A stretch of 64,000 bases of DNA from Nitrobacter hamburgensis X14 (GCF_000013885.1 NC_007964.1:1226001-1290000); one strand, 5' to 3'. Shown: positions 27,631 through 37,064, counted from the first letter of the stretch. The notes: a model not told the origin generated them from the sequence alone. Made by a program: numbers and translations.

Positions 27631-28488
27631 ATGATGACAGCCGAGACCAAAGGCCGCGCCGCCTGCCTGATCGGATGGCCTGCCGCGCATTCGCGCTCGC
27701 CGCTGATCCATCACTACTGGCTGCGCTTGCACGGAATCGCGGGCGGCTACAACATCGAGGCGATTCCGCCCGAGGGCCTTGCCGAATTCATCATGCATCT
27801 GTCGACGCACGGCTTCGTCGGCGCCAATGTCACGATTCCGCACAAGGAGCGGGCGCTGCAACTGACCGCGCCCGACGAGCGCGCCAGGGCAATCGGCGCC
27901 GCCAACACGCTTTATTATGATGGTAAGACCCTGCGGTCCACCAATACCGACGTCGAGGGTTTCATCGGCAATCTGGATGCCGCCGCGCCGGGCTGGGATC
28001 GCACCGGGGATGCGCTGGTGCTTGGCGCCGGCGGGTCGTCCCGGGCCGTGGTGTTCGGCCTGATCGAACGCGGCATCAAGCGCATCCATCTCGTCAACCG
28101 CACGATGGAGCGGGCGCAGGCGCTCGCGGATCAATTCGGCGCGACGGTTATGCCGTTGGCCTGGAGCGGGCTCGGCGACGTGCTGCCGCGCGCTGGTCTG
28201 CTCGTGAATACCACCTCGCTCGGCATGAAGGGGCAGCCGCCGCTGGATATCGAACTGCCGCTGCTGCCGCTGGATGCGGTGGTCGCCGATCTGGTCTATG
28301 TGCCGCTGGAAACGCCGCTGCTTGCGGCGGCGAGGGCGCGGGGCCTCAGAACCGCCGACGGCCTCGGCATGCTGCTGCATCAGGCGGTGCGTGGATTCGA
28401 GCTGTGGTTCGGGCAGCGTCCCGCGGTGTCGCCGGAATTGCGCGCGCTGGTCGAGGCCGACCTCCGGATACCTCATCCCGCGACTTGA
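27631..28488 (+). CDS. aroE: Shikimate dehydrogenase family protein
   Basis: A 285-residue NADP-dependent enzyme reducing 3-dehydroshikimate in the chorismate pathway. The substrate domain has SRSPLIHHYWLR, the catalytic Lys in NVTIPHKERAL and the AANTL and NTDVEGF motifs. The nucleotide-binding segment is VLGAGGSSRAVVFGL with NRTMERA, the Arg typical of NADP use. The C-terminus has TADGLGMLLHQAVRGFELW. Start codons ATG 27631 and 27634 are adjacent; either is possible. It may be the housekeeping AroE or a paralogue such as an AroE-like quinate enzyme. Confidence 0.88.
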   Translation: MMTAETKGRAACLIGWPAAHSRSPLIHHYWLRLHGIAGGYNIEAIPPEGLAEFIMHLSTHGFVGANVTIPHKERALQLTAPDERARAIGAANTLYYDGKTLRSTNTDVEGFIGNLDAAAPGWDRTGDALVLGAGGSSRAVVFGLIERGIKRIHLVNRTMERAQALADQFGATVMPLAWSGLGDVLPRAGLLVNTTSLGMKGQPPLDIELPLLPLDAVVADLVYVPLETPLLAAARARGLRTADGLGMLLHQAVRGFELWFGQRPAVSPELRALVEADLRIPHPAT

Positions 28489-28503
28489 GGTTTGCGCCCA
28501 ATA

Positions 28504-28520
28504 TTTTTAACCATTCTAAT
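28504..28520. promoter_or_regulatory. Candidate Irr box (ICE-like) upstream of feoA
   Basis: TTTTTAACCATTCTAAT matches 11 of the 14 defined positions of the rhizobial iron control element TTTAGAA-N3-TTCTAAA. It lies 83 bp before the feoA start. In Bradyrhizobium relatives Irr binds such elements under iron limitation, and feoAB is a plausible target. Assignment rests on the motif alone. Confidence 0.55.
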
Positions 28521-28602
28521 CTGGCGACCAATCAACCCTCTTTGTCTTGACCCCCGGGAAAGCTTGATCCAGTTGGTAGACCGTCATCTCAAAGCGATCA
28601 TT

Positions 28603-28920
28603 ATGTCCGATCTCGACACCAGTATCCCCGAAGCTACGCAGACCACGCCGCTCGGCCTCGCGCGGCGCGGCTTTTGCGGCCGGGTCAGCGCCATCATGGT
28701 CAACGGCGACCACCTTGGCGTGTCGGCGATGGAGATCGAACGGCGTCTTCTTGAATTTGGCATCGTCGAAGGCGTGTCGGTGCAGATCCTGCATGAAGGG
28801 CCGATCGGCCGGGATCCGATCGCGGTCCGGGTCAACGGCACGACAATCGCGCTGCGCCGGTGCGAAGCCATGGCGATTATCGTTGGCGATCACAGCCCGT
28901 CGGCGGATGCCGCTGAATGA
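28603..28920 (+). CDS. feoA: Ferrous iron transport protein A
   Basis: A 105-residue SH3-like protein that accompanies FeoB. The FeoA core runs from about residue 28, with LGVSAMEIERRLLEFGIVEGVSV, ILHEGPIGRDPIAVRVNG and the ending IALRRCEAMAIIV. I chose ATG 28603; the longer frame starts in the regulatory region. Its stop overlaps the feoB start as ATGA, so the two are translationally coupled. The extra N-terminal ~25 residues are polar. An Irr-like element upstream suggests iron-dependent expression. Confidence 0.9.
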   Translation: MSDLDTSIPEATQTTPLGLARRGFCGRVSAIMVNGDHLGVSAMEIERRLLEFGIVEGVSVQILHEGPIGRDPIAVRVNGTTIALRRCEAMAIIVGDHSPSADAAE

Positions 28921-30797
28921 CTGCGATCGAGGTCAATGACTGGCGCATCGCCCTGGTTGGAACGCCGAACAGCGGCAAGACCGCCTTGTTCAATGCGCTT
29001 ACGGGCAGCCGACAGAAGGTGGCCAACTACGCCGGCGTCACGGTGGAGCGAAAGTCGGGGGTTTTGCGAACCGCATCCGGCCACCTGGTCAACCTGATCG
29101 ACCTGCCGGGGACCTATTCATTGCGGGGCCGCAGCCCGGACGAGGATATCACCCGCGACGTCATTCTCGGCAAGTTTGCGAGCGAAAGTCCGCCGGACTT
29201 TCTGCTCTGCGTGGCCGATGCCACCAATCTTCGCGTGGCGATGCGCCTCGTCATCGAATTGAAGCGCGTTCACCGGCCGATGCTTTTGGTGCTGAACATG
29301 ATCGACATCGCGCGGCGGCGCGGCGTCGACATTGATCTCGACAAGCTCTCCGCCGAACTTGGCATACCGGTCGTCACATCGACCGCCGTGCGGCGCGGCG
29401 GCATCGACGATCTGCTGCGCCGGATCGATGACATCGCCGGCAAGCCGACCGAGGCCATTGTCGCGAGCGAGTGGACGACGCCGGCCGTGTCCGACCTGCG
29501 CGCGGCGCAGCGCGAGGCCGATCGCGTGATCCGCGCCGCGGTCAGCGAGCCGGCCAAGCCCGATACATGGACCACGCGTGTAGACACCGTGCTGCTGCAT
29601 CCGATATGGGGCATGGTCTCGCTGCTCCTGCTGCTGTTCGTGATGTTCCAGGCCGTGTTCGCCTGGGCTGAACCGGCGATGGAGCTCATCACCCAGGGTT
29701 TCGATGCGCTCGGCGCGTTCTCCGCGACCGTGCTGCCGGAAGGATTGTTGCAGAGCTTCGTCCAGAACGGCGTGATCTCCGGCGTCGGCAGCGTCATCGT
29801 GTTCCTGCCGCAAATCCTCATTCTGTTTCTTTTCATTCTGCTGCTCGAAGATCTCGGCTACATGGCGCGCGCGGCCTTCCTGATGGACCGCATCATGGGC
29901 GGCGCCGGACTGCACGGTCGCGCCTTCATCCCGCTGCTGTCGAGCTTTGCCTGCGCGATTCCGGGGATCATGGCGACGCGGGTGATCGATAACAAGCGTG
30001 ACCGGCTGACCACCATCATGGTCGCGCCGCTGATGACCTGCTCGGCGCGCATCCCGGTCTATACGCTGATTATCGCCGCCTTCGTGCCGAACCGGCCGGT
30101 GCTCGGCGTTCTCGGGTTGCAGGGGCTCGTGATGTTCGGGCTCTATGCGGCGGGCATCTTCAGCGCGCTCGCGGTATCGTTCGTGGCCAATCGCTTTTTC
30201 TGGCGTGACAGCGCGACGCCGCCCTTCATGCTGGAGCTGCCGGATTACAAGCTGCCGCAATTGCGCAGTGTGCTGATGAACCTCTACCAGCGCGCGATGG
30301 CGTTTCTGAAGCGCGCCGGCACCACGATCTTTTCCATGATGGTTCTGATCTGGTTTCTGGCGTCGTTCCCGCGCCCGCCGATGGGCGCTACCGAACCCGC
30401 GATCGATTTCAGTCTTGCGGCCATGATCGGCCGCTGGATCGAACCGGTGCTCGCGCCGATCGGATTCAACTGGCAGATCAGCGTCGCGCTTATTCCCGGC
30501 ATGGCGGCGCGCGAGGTGGCGGTGGCCTCGCTCGGCACCGTGTATGCGATCGAGGGCGGCAAGGAGGCGGCGGACCAGGTCGGTCACATGCTCGCCGGAC
30601 AATGGAGTCTCGCGACCGCGCTGGCGTTTCTCGCCTGGTATGTCTTTGCGCCGCAATGCGCCTCGACGCTCGCCGTCATCAAGCGCGAGACCGGCGGATG
30701 GCGCTGGGTGCTGATTACATTCTTCTACATGCTGTCGATGGCCTATCTGGCCGCGTTCGTTACCTACCGCATCGCGCTGGCGCTGGGTTGGGGTTGA
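28917..30797 (+). CDS. feoB: Ferrous iron transporter B
   Basis: A 626-residue inner-membrane Fe(II) permease with an N-terminal G domain: GTPNSGKTALFNALTG (G1), DLPGTYSL (G3) and NMID (G4). The membrane part has two Gate segments and conserved cysteines (SFACAIPGIMATR and MTCSARIPVYTL). A FeoB_C domain lies between. At 626 residues it belongs to the shorter proteobacterial FeoB group, lacking the C-terminal cytoplasmic extension of the 773-residue E. coli protein. It overlaps feoA by four bases. No feoC is seen downstream. Confidence 0.95.
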   Translation: MTAIEVNDWRIALVGTPNSGKTALFNALTGSRQKVANYAGVTVERKSGVLRTASGHLVNLIDLPGTYSLRGRSPDEDITRDVILGKFASESPPDFLLCVADATNLRVAMRLVIELKRVHRPMLLVLNMIDIARRRGVDIDLDKLSAELGIPVVTSTAVRRGGIDDLLRRIDDIAGKPTEAIVASEWTTPAVSDLRAAQREADRVIRAAVSEPAKPDTWTTRVDTVLLHPIWGMVSLLLLLFVMFQAVFAWAEPAMELITQGFDALGAFSATVLPEGLLQSFVQNGVISGVGSVIVFLPQILILFLFILLLEDLGYMARAAFLMDRIMGGAGLHGRAFIPLLSSFACAIPGIMATRVIDNKRDRLTTIMVAPLMTCSARIPVYTLIIAAFVPNRPVLGVLGLQGLVMFGLYAAGIFSALAVSFVANRFFWRDSATPPFMLELPDYKLPQLRSVLMNLYQRAMAFLKRAGTTIFSMMVLIWFLASFPRPPMGATEPAIDFSLAAMIGRWIEPVLAPIGFNWQISVALIPGMAAREVAVASLGTVYAIEGGKEAADQVGHMLAGQWSLATALAFLAWYVFAPQCASTLAVIKRETGGWRWVLITFFYMLSMAYLAAFVTYRIALALGWG

Positions 30798-30865
30798 TTG
30801 CCGATCCGGCACGCGCTGGCATTTGCAGGCGTTGATGCCGGATATCCGGTGGCTCGATCGTCAGC

Positions 30866-30966
30866 CAGAGTCTGTTTCAACTGCGTTGAATCAGACTCTG
30901 GCCTTATCCTTTCTATCGAGCATGATCTTATCCGAAAACCGGGCTCCACTTTTCGGGATCATGCTC
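30866..30966. repeat. Composite palindromic repeat between feoB and lldD
   Basis: Two adjacent palindromes. The first (30866-30900) has arms CAGAGTCTG/CAGACTCTG with an inner TTCAA/TTGAA. The second (30918-30966) begins GAGCATGATC and ends GATCATGCTC with inner CCGAAAA/TTTTCGG, a very common Bradyrhizobiaceae interspersed repeat. The second ends on the stop codon of lldD. The convergent genes on both sides may use these hairpins as a bidirectional transcription end, although no T tract is present. Confidence 0.75.
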
Positions 30967-32111
30967 TAAATTGCCAGTACGCGGCCGTCGATTTCGGCAA
31001 TCGTGTTGACCCCGCACAGGCCCATGGTCACGCTCAGTTCCTTCGCGATGATGTCGAGCGCCTTGGTGACGCCCGGGCCGCCGAACGCGCCGAGGCCGTA
31101 GACATAGGCGCGGCCGATCATGCAGGATCTTGCGCCGAGCGCGAGCGCGCGCATCACGTCCTGGCCCGAGCGGATGCCGCTGTCGAACATGACCTCGATT
31201 TTCGAGCCGACCGCATCGACGATCGCCGGCAGCACCTCGATCGAGGATTGGGCGCCGTCGAGCTGACGGCCGCCATGGTTGGACACCACCAGCGCTTGTG
31301 CGCCGATCTTCGCTGCTTCCCGGGCGTCTCCGACGTCGAGGATGCCCTTGATGACCAGCTTTCCGGGCCATATGCCGCGGATCCAGTCGACATCCCTCCA
31401 GCTCAGCGTGGCGTCGAACTGCTCGGCGACCCAGCCCGCCACCGAACCGAGATCGTCGACGCCTTTGACGTGCCCCGCGATGTTGCCGAAATTCCGCCGC
31501 CTGGCGCGCAGCGTGCCGATCAGCCATGACGGCTTGCTTATGAAGTCGATCATGTTGGCGAGGCTGAACAGTTGCGGCGGCACCGACAGGCCGTTCTTGA
31601 TGTCCTGATGGCGCTGGCCCAGCACCTGCAGATCCACCGTCAGCACCAGCGCGCTGCATTTCGCCGCCATGGCGCGCTCGATCAATTCCCTGACGAAGCC
31701 GCGATCCTTCATGACGTAGAGCTGAAACCAGAACGGCTTCTCGACGCTCTCCGCCACGTCCTCGATCGAATTGATCGACATCGTGCTCAGCGTATACGGG
31801 ATGCCGGCCGCCTGCGCGGCGCGGCAGGCGTGAATCTCGTCGTCGCCGTACTGCATCCCGGTCGAGCCGACCGGCGCCAGGATCAGCGGCAGGTTCGCCT
31901 TCTCGCCGAGGATGGCGGTCGCGAGATCGCGCTTCGCGATATTGACCAGAATCCGCTGGCGAAACCTGATTGCCTGCAAGTCTTCGTGGTTGGCGCGGTA
32001 TGTCTGCTCGGAATAGGAGCCGCGATCGACGTAGTCGAAGAACGCCTTCGGCACGCGGCGCTTGTGGACCTCGCGCAGATCCTCGATGCAGGTGATGCGA
32101 TCCATCGACAT
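30966..32111 (-). CDS. lldD: FMN-dependent alpha-hydroxy acid dehydrogenase (L-lactate dehydrogenase type)
   Basis: A 381-residue TIM-barrel flavoprotein oxidising L-lactate or a similar 2-hydroxy acid. Signatures are FFDYVDRGSYSEQTYRAN, LILAPVGSTGMQYGDDEI, the catalytic His motif VVSNHGGRQLDGA, the FMN-phosphate site FDSGIRSGQDVMRALALGA and the ending of the barrel GRAYVYGLGAFG. I chose ATG 32111 because the family begins MDRITCIEDLREVHKRR; an upstream ATG at 32144 is in frame. The stop codon lies within the dispersed repeat. No lactate permease is adjacent. Substrate could also be glycolate or mandelate. Confidence 0.9.
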   Translation of the reverse strand: MSMDRITCIEDLREVHKRRVPKAFFDYVDRGSYSEQTYRANHEDLQAIRFRQRILVNIAKRDLATAILGEKANLPLILAPVGSTGMQYGDDEIHACRAAQAAGIPYTLSTMSINSIEDVAESVEKPFWFQLYVMKDRGFVRELIERAMAAKCSALVLTVDLQVLGQRHQDIKNGLSVPPQLFSLANMIDFISKPSWLIGTLRARRRNFGNIAGHVKGVDDLGSVAGWVAEQFDATLSWRDVDWIRGIWPGKLVIKGILDVGDAREAAKIGAQALVVSNHGGRQLDGAQSSIEVLPAIVDAVGSKIEVMFDSGIRSGQDVMRALALGARSCMIGRAYVYGLGAFGGPGVTKALDIIAKELSVTMGLCGVNTIAEIDGRVLAI

Positions 32112-32261
32112 GTCCGGACCTTGGTGTATTCGGGCGGGTATCACCTGCCCTCAGGTTCGCGCCGCCGGATCCGAAAACTCACCTAGCATGGATGGGCCGC
32201 AAAATCCGGCCTGATCTCACGTTTCGGAGGAACGGAACGTGCCATGGGCGCGTTACACCTA

Positions 32262-32378
32262 AAGCCTTCTGATGGAATCAGAAGGGGGCTCTACGATTTT
32301 GATTTGACGCGTTTTCTTCACGCGAACCGGTATCGATCCTCCGGTCAAGCCCGAGGACATGCTTCGCTCGAAAACGCT
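32262..32378 (+). repeat. Dispersed palindromic repeat, copy 2
   Basis: Begins AAGCCTTCTGATGGAATCA with the GAAGG arm, contains GCGTTTTCTTCACGCGAACC, and ends CTTCGCTCGAAAACGCT. Same family as 10911, 35678 and 55425. It fills most of the 309-bp gap between the divergent lldD and the small gene at 32421. Confidence 0.85.
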
Positions 32379-32420
32379 CGAGGACTACAGTGGAAGAATG
32401 CTATGCTCAGGAGCGTCGCT

Positions 32421-32585
32421 ATGCAGGACGACCGGTCGCAAAAGACCAAGAAAGAGCTGGATGAGGAACTCAATCGCGGCCTGGAAGAGTCGTTTCCCGG
32501 CTCGGACCCGGTGAGCGTCACCCAGCCGGCGCCCGGGAAACCGCCAAAGAACAAGGTTGACCGTCATAGAGCCTCTTCTCGCTAA
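32421..32585 (+). CDS. Small acidic/basic conserved protein (GLEESFPGSDP type)
   Basis: A 54-residue hydrophilic protein starting MQDDRSQKTKKELDEELNRG and containing LEESFPGSDPVSVTQP. This core occurs in many short rhizobial proteins of unknown function, some of them linked by others to stress regulons. AGGAG lies nine bases before the ATG at 32421. An in-frame ATG at 32403 is less well placed. The codons before it belong to the dispersed repeat. No membrane segment or signal peptide. Confidence 0.7.
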   Translation: MQDDRSQKTKKELDEELNRGLEESFPGSDPVSVTQPAPGKPPKNKVDRHRASSR

Positions 32586-32643
32586 GTGGAGATCCGGTTC
32601 ACGCGAAGAAGATGCTCTCGATTAATAACTTGCGCGTATTCCC

Positions 32644-32672
32644 ATCGCAAAAGCGGCATCCGCTTTTGCGAT
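32644..32672. repeat. Perfect 13-bp inverted repeat with 3-nt loop
   Basis: ATCGCAAAAGCGG and its exact complement flank CAT. It follows the small gene at 32421 by 58 bp. It lacks a T tract, so it is either a transcript-end hairpin or another repeat family. The remaining bases of the 32586-32946 gap show no credible gene on either strand. Confidence 0.7.
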
Positions 32673-32946
32673 ATACCTGCTGGAATCGCTCGCATCGGCA
32701 GCCGGGCAGTGGCCCAAGGCAGGTTCTTGAAACGGCCAGATTCTCGAGACCGGGGATTAATCCGTCTTTTCAACGGAATACGACTTTTTTCCGCCAGATG
32801 CCGGTAACGGTTCATTATATTTTTTGAAGTCGTTTTAGCTTTCAGGGCGTTATAAGCGGCTTTCGCTCGATGCTTGACAGTCAACGATTCGGCGGGCTGG
32901 TCTCAAGCGCGGCGGCGAGCATTTCAAGGGCGCCTGGGGGGGTAGG

Positions 32947-34293
32947 ATGAGCCGCAAGTATTTCGGAACCGACGGCATCCGTGGCCGCGCCAACGGCCTG
33001 ATCACGCCGGAACTTGCGATGAAGGTCGGGCAGGCCGCCGGACTGGTGTTCCAGCGAGGCGAGTACCGTCATCGCGTCGTGATCGGAAAGGATACCCGGC
33101 TCTCCGGCTACATGATCGAGTATGCGCTGGTCGCGGGCTTCACCTCGGTCGGCATGGATGTGCTGCTGCTCGGCCCGATGCCGACGCCGGCGGTGGCGAT
33201 GCTGACCAAGTCGATGCGCGCCGACCTCGGCGTCATGATCTCCGCCTCGCACAACCTGTTCGAGGACAACGGGATCAAAATGTTCGGCCCGCGAGGCTTC
33301 AAGCTGTCCGACGCCGTCGAAAAGCAGATCGAACAGTTGCTCGACGAAAACCTCGACAAGAAACTGGCGCAGAGCACGGGCCTCGGTCGCGCCCGCCGCA
33401 TCGACGGCGTGCACGATCGCTATATCGAATTCGCCAAACGCACGCTGCCCCGCGAACTCAGCCTCGACGGGCTGAGAGTGGTGGTCGATTGCGCCAACGG
33501 CGCTGCCTACAGGGTGGTGCCCGAGGCGCTGTGGGAACTGGGCGCGGACGTCGTTCCGATCAGCGTCGAGCCCGACGGCTTCAATATCAACAAGGAATGC
33601 GGCTCCACCGCGCCGGAGGCGCTGTGCCGCAAGGTCCGCGAGATGCGCGCCGATATCGGCATTGCGCTCGACGGCGACGCCGACCGCGTCATCATCGTCG
33701 ACGAGCGCGGCCACGTGGTCGACGGCGATCAGCTTCTCGCCGTGATCGCGGAGAGCTGGAAGGAAGACGGCCGGCTGACCAAGCCTGGGATTGTCGCCAC
33801 GGTGATGTCGAATCTCGGTCTTGAGCGTTTCCTCGAGGGGCAAGAGTTGTCGCTGGTGCGGACCCCGGTCGGCGACCGCTACGTGCTCGAGCAGATGCTG
33901 AAGCAGGGCTACAATCTCGGTGGCGAGCAATCGGGCCACATCATCTTGTCGGACTATGCGACCACCGGAGACGGCTTCGTGTCCGCGCTTCAGGTGCTTG
34001 CCGTGGTGCAGAAGCTGGGCCGCCCGGTTTCCGAGGTCTGCCACAAGTTCGAGCCGCTGCCGCAGATCCTGAAGAACTACCGCTATCGCAGCGGCAAGCC
34101 GCTGGATCGTGCCGAGGTCAAGTCGGCGATTACCGCGGGCGAGAAGCGCCTCAACGGGCATGGCCGCCTGCTGGTCCGCTCCTCCGGAACCGAGCCGGTG
34201 ATCCGCGTGATGGGCGAGGGCGACGACCGTATCCTGGTCGAGGACGTCGTGGACACGATCGTTTCCGCGCTGGGCGGCCCGGCGGCGGCGTGA
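32947..34293 (+). CDS. glmM: Phosphoglucosamine mutase
   Basis: A 448-residue enzyme converting glucosamine 6-phosphate to glucosamine 1-phosphate for peptidoglycan and lipopolysaccharide. The phosphoserine loop is [20 protein letters not shown], the Mg-binding loop [11 protein letters not shown], the sugar-binding loop [10 protein letters not shown] and the C-terminal phosphate-binding [15 protein letters not shown]. It begins [16 protein letters not shown] as is usual for GlmM. The usual partner ftsH is not visible upstream. It appears monocistronic. Confidence 0.96.
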
Positions 34294-34432
34294 AATCGCC
34301 GATAAGAGCCTTGAAATCGTGAGCGGGGTCCGCGAGCAACTCCCGCTGCATCCCTGCTATAATCTATTGTTGCTGGTCGGCCGGGTGCCCGCATCGTAAC
34401 AGGCGCCGGTCGAAACAACCCGGAATCCGTTC

Positions 34433-35680
34433 GTGGACAAGCCCGTCATCGCCTCCGAGGAAACGCAGGTCGCGCCGGTCGTGGTTCCCGGGGTTGCCGA
34501 AAAGGCGGCCGTCGGTCCCGTTTATCTTGTGCTCGGCGGCATCAGCTTCTCGCATTTTCTGAACGACACCATGCAGTCGTTGATTCCCTCGGTCTATCCG
34601 ATCCTGAAGGAGAACTACGCGCTCGACTTCGCCCAGATCGGAATGATTACTCTGGCATTTCAGGTGACGGCGTCGCTGCTGCAACCCGTGGTCGGCTATG
34701 TCACCGACAAGAAGGCTCAGCCGTTCTCGCTCGCCATCGGCATGGGTTCTACTTTCGTCGGGTTGCTGCTGCTGAGCGTAGCGCATGTCTACGGGATGAT
34801 CCTTGTTTCCGCCGGACTTGTCGGTCTGGGCTCCGCGGTGTTCCATCCGGAGTCCTCGCGCATCGCGCGGATGGCGTCGGGCGGACGTTATGGATACGCC
34901 CAAGCGGTGTTTCAGGTCGGCGGCAATTTCGGCTCGGCGATGGGGCCGATGCTGGCGGCGCTGATCGTGGTGCCGTTCGGCCAGCCGAGCATCGCCTGGT
35001 TCTCTGTGATTGCGGCAACCGCGATCCTGATCCTTTGGCGAATCGGGCGCTGGTACAAGCCGCTGATCGCCCCACGCGTCAGCAAGGCGGTGGCGCGCCA
35101 GCCCAACGCGCCGTCACCGCGGCGCACGGCGCTGGCGATCGCCATCCTGATCGTGCTGGTGTTTTCCAAGTTCATCTACATGGCGAGCCTGACCAGCTAC
35201 TACACGTTCTTCCTGATTCACAAGTTCGGCGTTTCGACCCAGACGTCGCAGATATTCCTGTTCATGTTCCTCGCCGCAACCGCGGTCGGCACCTATTTCG
35301 GCGGCCCGATCGGCGACCGGATCGGCCGTCGCTATGTGATCTGGTTCTCGATCCTCGGAGTGCTGCCGTTCACCCTGCTGCTGCCGTTCGCCAACCTGTT
35401 CTGGACCGCGATACTGAGCATCGTCATCGGCTTTGTCATCTCCTCGGCGATGCCAGCGATCATTGTGTTCGCGCAGGAACTGATGCCGCATCGCTTCGGC
35501 ATGATCTCGGGGATGTTCTTTGGCTTTGCGTTCGGCGCCGGAGGACTTGGAGCGGCGCTGCTCGGTGAGGTCGCGGACGCGAAGGGAATCGAGTTCGTCT
35601 ATCAGGCCTGCGCGTTCCTGCCGGCGATCGGCCTGCTTGCGATGTTCCTGCCGAAGATGCCGAAAATCCGGCACGGGTAG
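34433..35680 (+). CDS. MFS transporter, fosmidomycin-resistance (Fsr) type
   Basis: A 415-residue 12-segment major facilitator. The first helix contains GGISFSHFLNDTMQSLIPSVYPILKE split across residues ~35-60, typical of the Fsr subfamily. The loop motif GGRYGYAQAVFQVGGNFG and the second-half signature FGGPIGDRIGRRYVIW follow. Family members export fosmidomycin and other compounds. The start is GTG at 34433. The TAG stop codon is itself the first triplet of a dispersed repeat. No regulator is adjacent. Confidence 0.88.
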   Translation: MDKPVIASEETQVAPVVVPGVAEKAAVGPVYLVLGGISFSHFLNDTMQSLIPSVYPILKENYALDFAQIGMITLAFQVTASLLQPVVGYVTDKKAQPFSLAIGMGSTFVGLLLLSVAHVYGMILVSAGLVGLGSAVFHPESSRIARMASGGRYGYAQAVFQVGGNFGSAMGPMLAALIVVPFGQPSIAWFSVIAATAILILWRIGRWYKPLIAPRVSKAVARQPNAPSPRRTALAIAILIVLVFSKFIYMASLTSYYTFFLIHKFGVSTQTSQIFLFMFLAATAVGTYFGGPIGDRIGRRYVIWFSILGVLPFTLLLPFANLFWTAILSIVIGFVISSAMPAIIVFAQELMPHRFGMISGMFFGFAFGAGGLGAALLGEVADAKGIEFVYQACAFLPAIGLLAMFLPKMPKIRHG

Positions 35681-35780
35681 AGCGTTTCCGCTTCTGATGG
35701 AATCAGAAGCGAGGCTCTATGTTTTTTATTTGGCGCGTTTTCTTCACGCGAACCGGTATCCACTTCGCTCGAAAACGCTA
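35678..35780 (+). repeat. Dispersed palindromic repeat, copy 3
   Basis: Begins TAGAGCGTTTCCGCTTCTG, contains GCGTTTTCTTCACGCGAACC, and ends TTCGCTCGAAAACGCTA. Its first three bases supply the stop codon of the MFS gene. Same family as 10911, 32262 and 55425. Confidence 0.88.
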
Positions 35781-35981
35781 TGAGCGCCGCCGCGGTCTTT
35801 TGTCAACGAACGGTTAACAAGTGTGGCGAAGCTGCGACGCTTCGTACCGCTGTCGAAAGAAACTCACCGGATATCAACCTTAAAAATTAGGGTTAAGCGG
35901 CGCTTAAGCATTTGGTGTCATCGTCCCTTTGATTTCGGGAGTGGGGCCTCGTCTGCCTCACCGGACAAAGGGACGAAGCCG

Positions 35982-36854
35982 ATGCGTAGCGTTAAATTTC
36001 TCGTCGCCGCCGGAGCGGCATCATTGTTGTCATCGGCCGCATTCGCCGCCGACATGCCGATTGCGCCGCCTCCTCAGTATTACGCGCCGCCGCCGGTCGC
36101 GGAGTTCGGCGGCTGGTATCTGCGCGGCGATATCGGCTTCAGCAATCAGCGCGTGAAGAACATTGCGATGGGGGATGGCCGTAACGCGTCACTAACGTCG
36201 CTCAATCAGAGCACGGCGTTTGATACCGCCGGCATCTTCGGGGTCGGTCTCGGCTATCAGTTCAACAACTGGTTCCGCGGCGATATCACGGGTCAATATC
36301 GTGGCAACTCGAATTTCAAGGGCACCGACCTGATAACCTTCCCGGCCTACGGTCTCGTCGGACAGGGTGTCGATAACTATAATGCCACCAAGTCGGAATG
36401 GTTGGTGATGGCCAACGGTTACGTCGATCTCGGTACCTGGTGGTGCATCACTCCCTTCATCGGTGCCGGTGTCGGTGTCGCGCGTGTCAATATCGCGAAC
36501 TATACCGATAACGGTTCCAACAACGTGAATTACAGCTCAGCCACCGATAGCTATTACTTGGGCGGTCCCAATCCGAGTTACGCCAGTGCTCCGGCTGCGT
36601 CGAAGTGGAATTTCGCCTGGGCCGCGCATGCCGGTCTGGCCTATCGCGTCAATCCGGGGCTCACGATTGAGTTGGCCTACAGCTACGTCAATCTCGGTTC
36701 GGGAACGACGGGCGCTGTGTCGACTTACGACGGCTTCACCAGGGGCGTTGCAATGAAGTTTCACGACATCACCTCACATGACGTGAAGCTTGGCGTGCGC
36801 TGGGATCTCAACAGCCCGCCGGTCTATGCGCCGCCGCTGGTCACCAAGGGCTGA
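35982..36854 (+). CDS. Outer membrane beta-barrel protein (Omp25/31 type)
   Basis: A 290-residue outer-membrane protein. The signal peptide (FLVAAGAASLLSSAAFAADM) fixes the start at 35982. A proline-rich linker (APPPQYYAPPP) precedes an eight-strand porin-like barrel domain (GWYLRGDIGFSNQ, FGVGLGYQFNNWFRGDIT, FIGAGVGVARVNI, AYRVNPGLTIELAYSYVNLG). The C-terminus (HDVKLGVRWDL) has the alternating aromatic end needed for outer-membrane insertion, followed by a short extension. A terminator follows at 36883. It resembles Brucella Omp31-like proteins; the exact role is unknown. Confidence 0.88.
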   Translation: MRSVKFLVAAGAASLLSSAAFAADMPIAPPPQYYAPPPVAEFGGWYLRGDIGFSNQRVKNIAMGDGRNASLTSLNQSTAFDTAGIFGVGLGYQFNNWFRGDITGQYRGNSNFKGTDLITFPAYGLVGQGVDNYNATKSEWLVMANGYVDLGTWWCITPFIGAGVGVARVNIANYTDNGSNNVNYSSATDSYYLGGPNPSYASAPAASKWNFAWAAHAGLAYRVNPGLTIELAYSYVNLGSGTTGAVSTYDGFTRGVAMKFHDITSHDVKLGVRWDLNSPPVYAPPLVTKG

Positions 36855-36882
36855 GCCTTATTATCTCTTAATAGTTCTTAAC

Positions 36883-36910
36883 GGCGCGGGAGTTTCCCGC
36901 GCCATTTTTT
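36883..36910 (+). terminator. Rho-independent terminator after the first Omp gene
   Basis: Nine-base stem GGCGCGGGA/TCCCGCGCC with a 3-nt loop, followed by A and six T residues, 28 bp after the stop codon. Confidence 0.93.
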
Positions 36911-37064
36911 CTTTTGGTGCGGCCGGCTTTCGGCGGTTACGACCGCGTTGGAGCGCGTCAGGATTTTGTCGAGAATGTGGATCGATCGCGCTGTGCGACA
37001 ACGATTGATTAAGGTTAACAGGCGATGATTGCCGTAACCCAGGTTGTGGCGATGGAGCGTTGCG

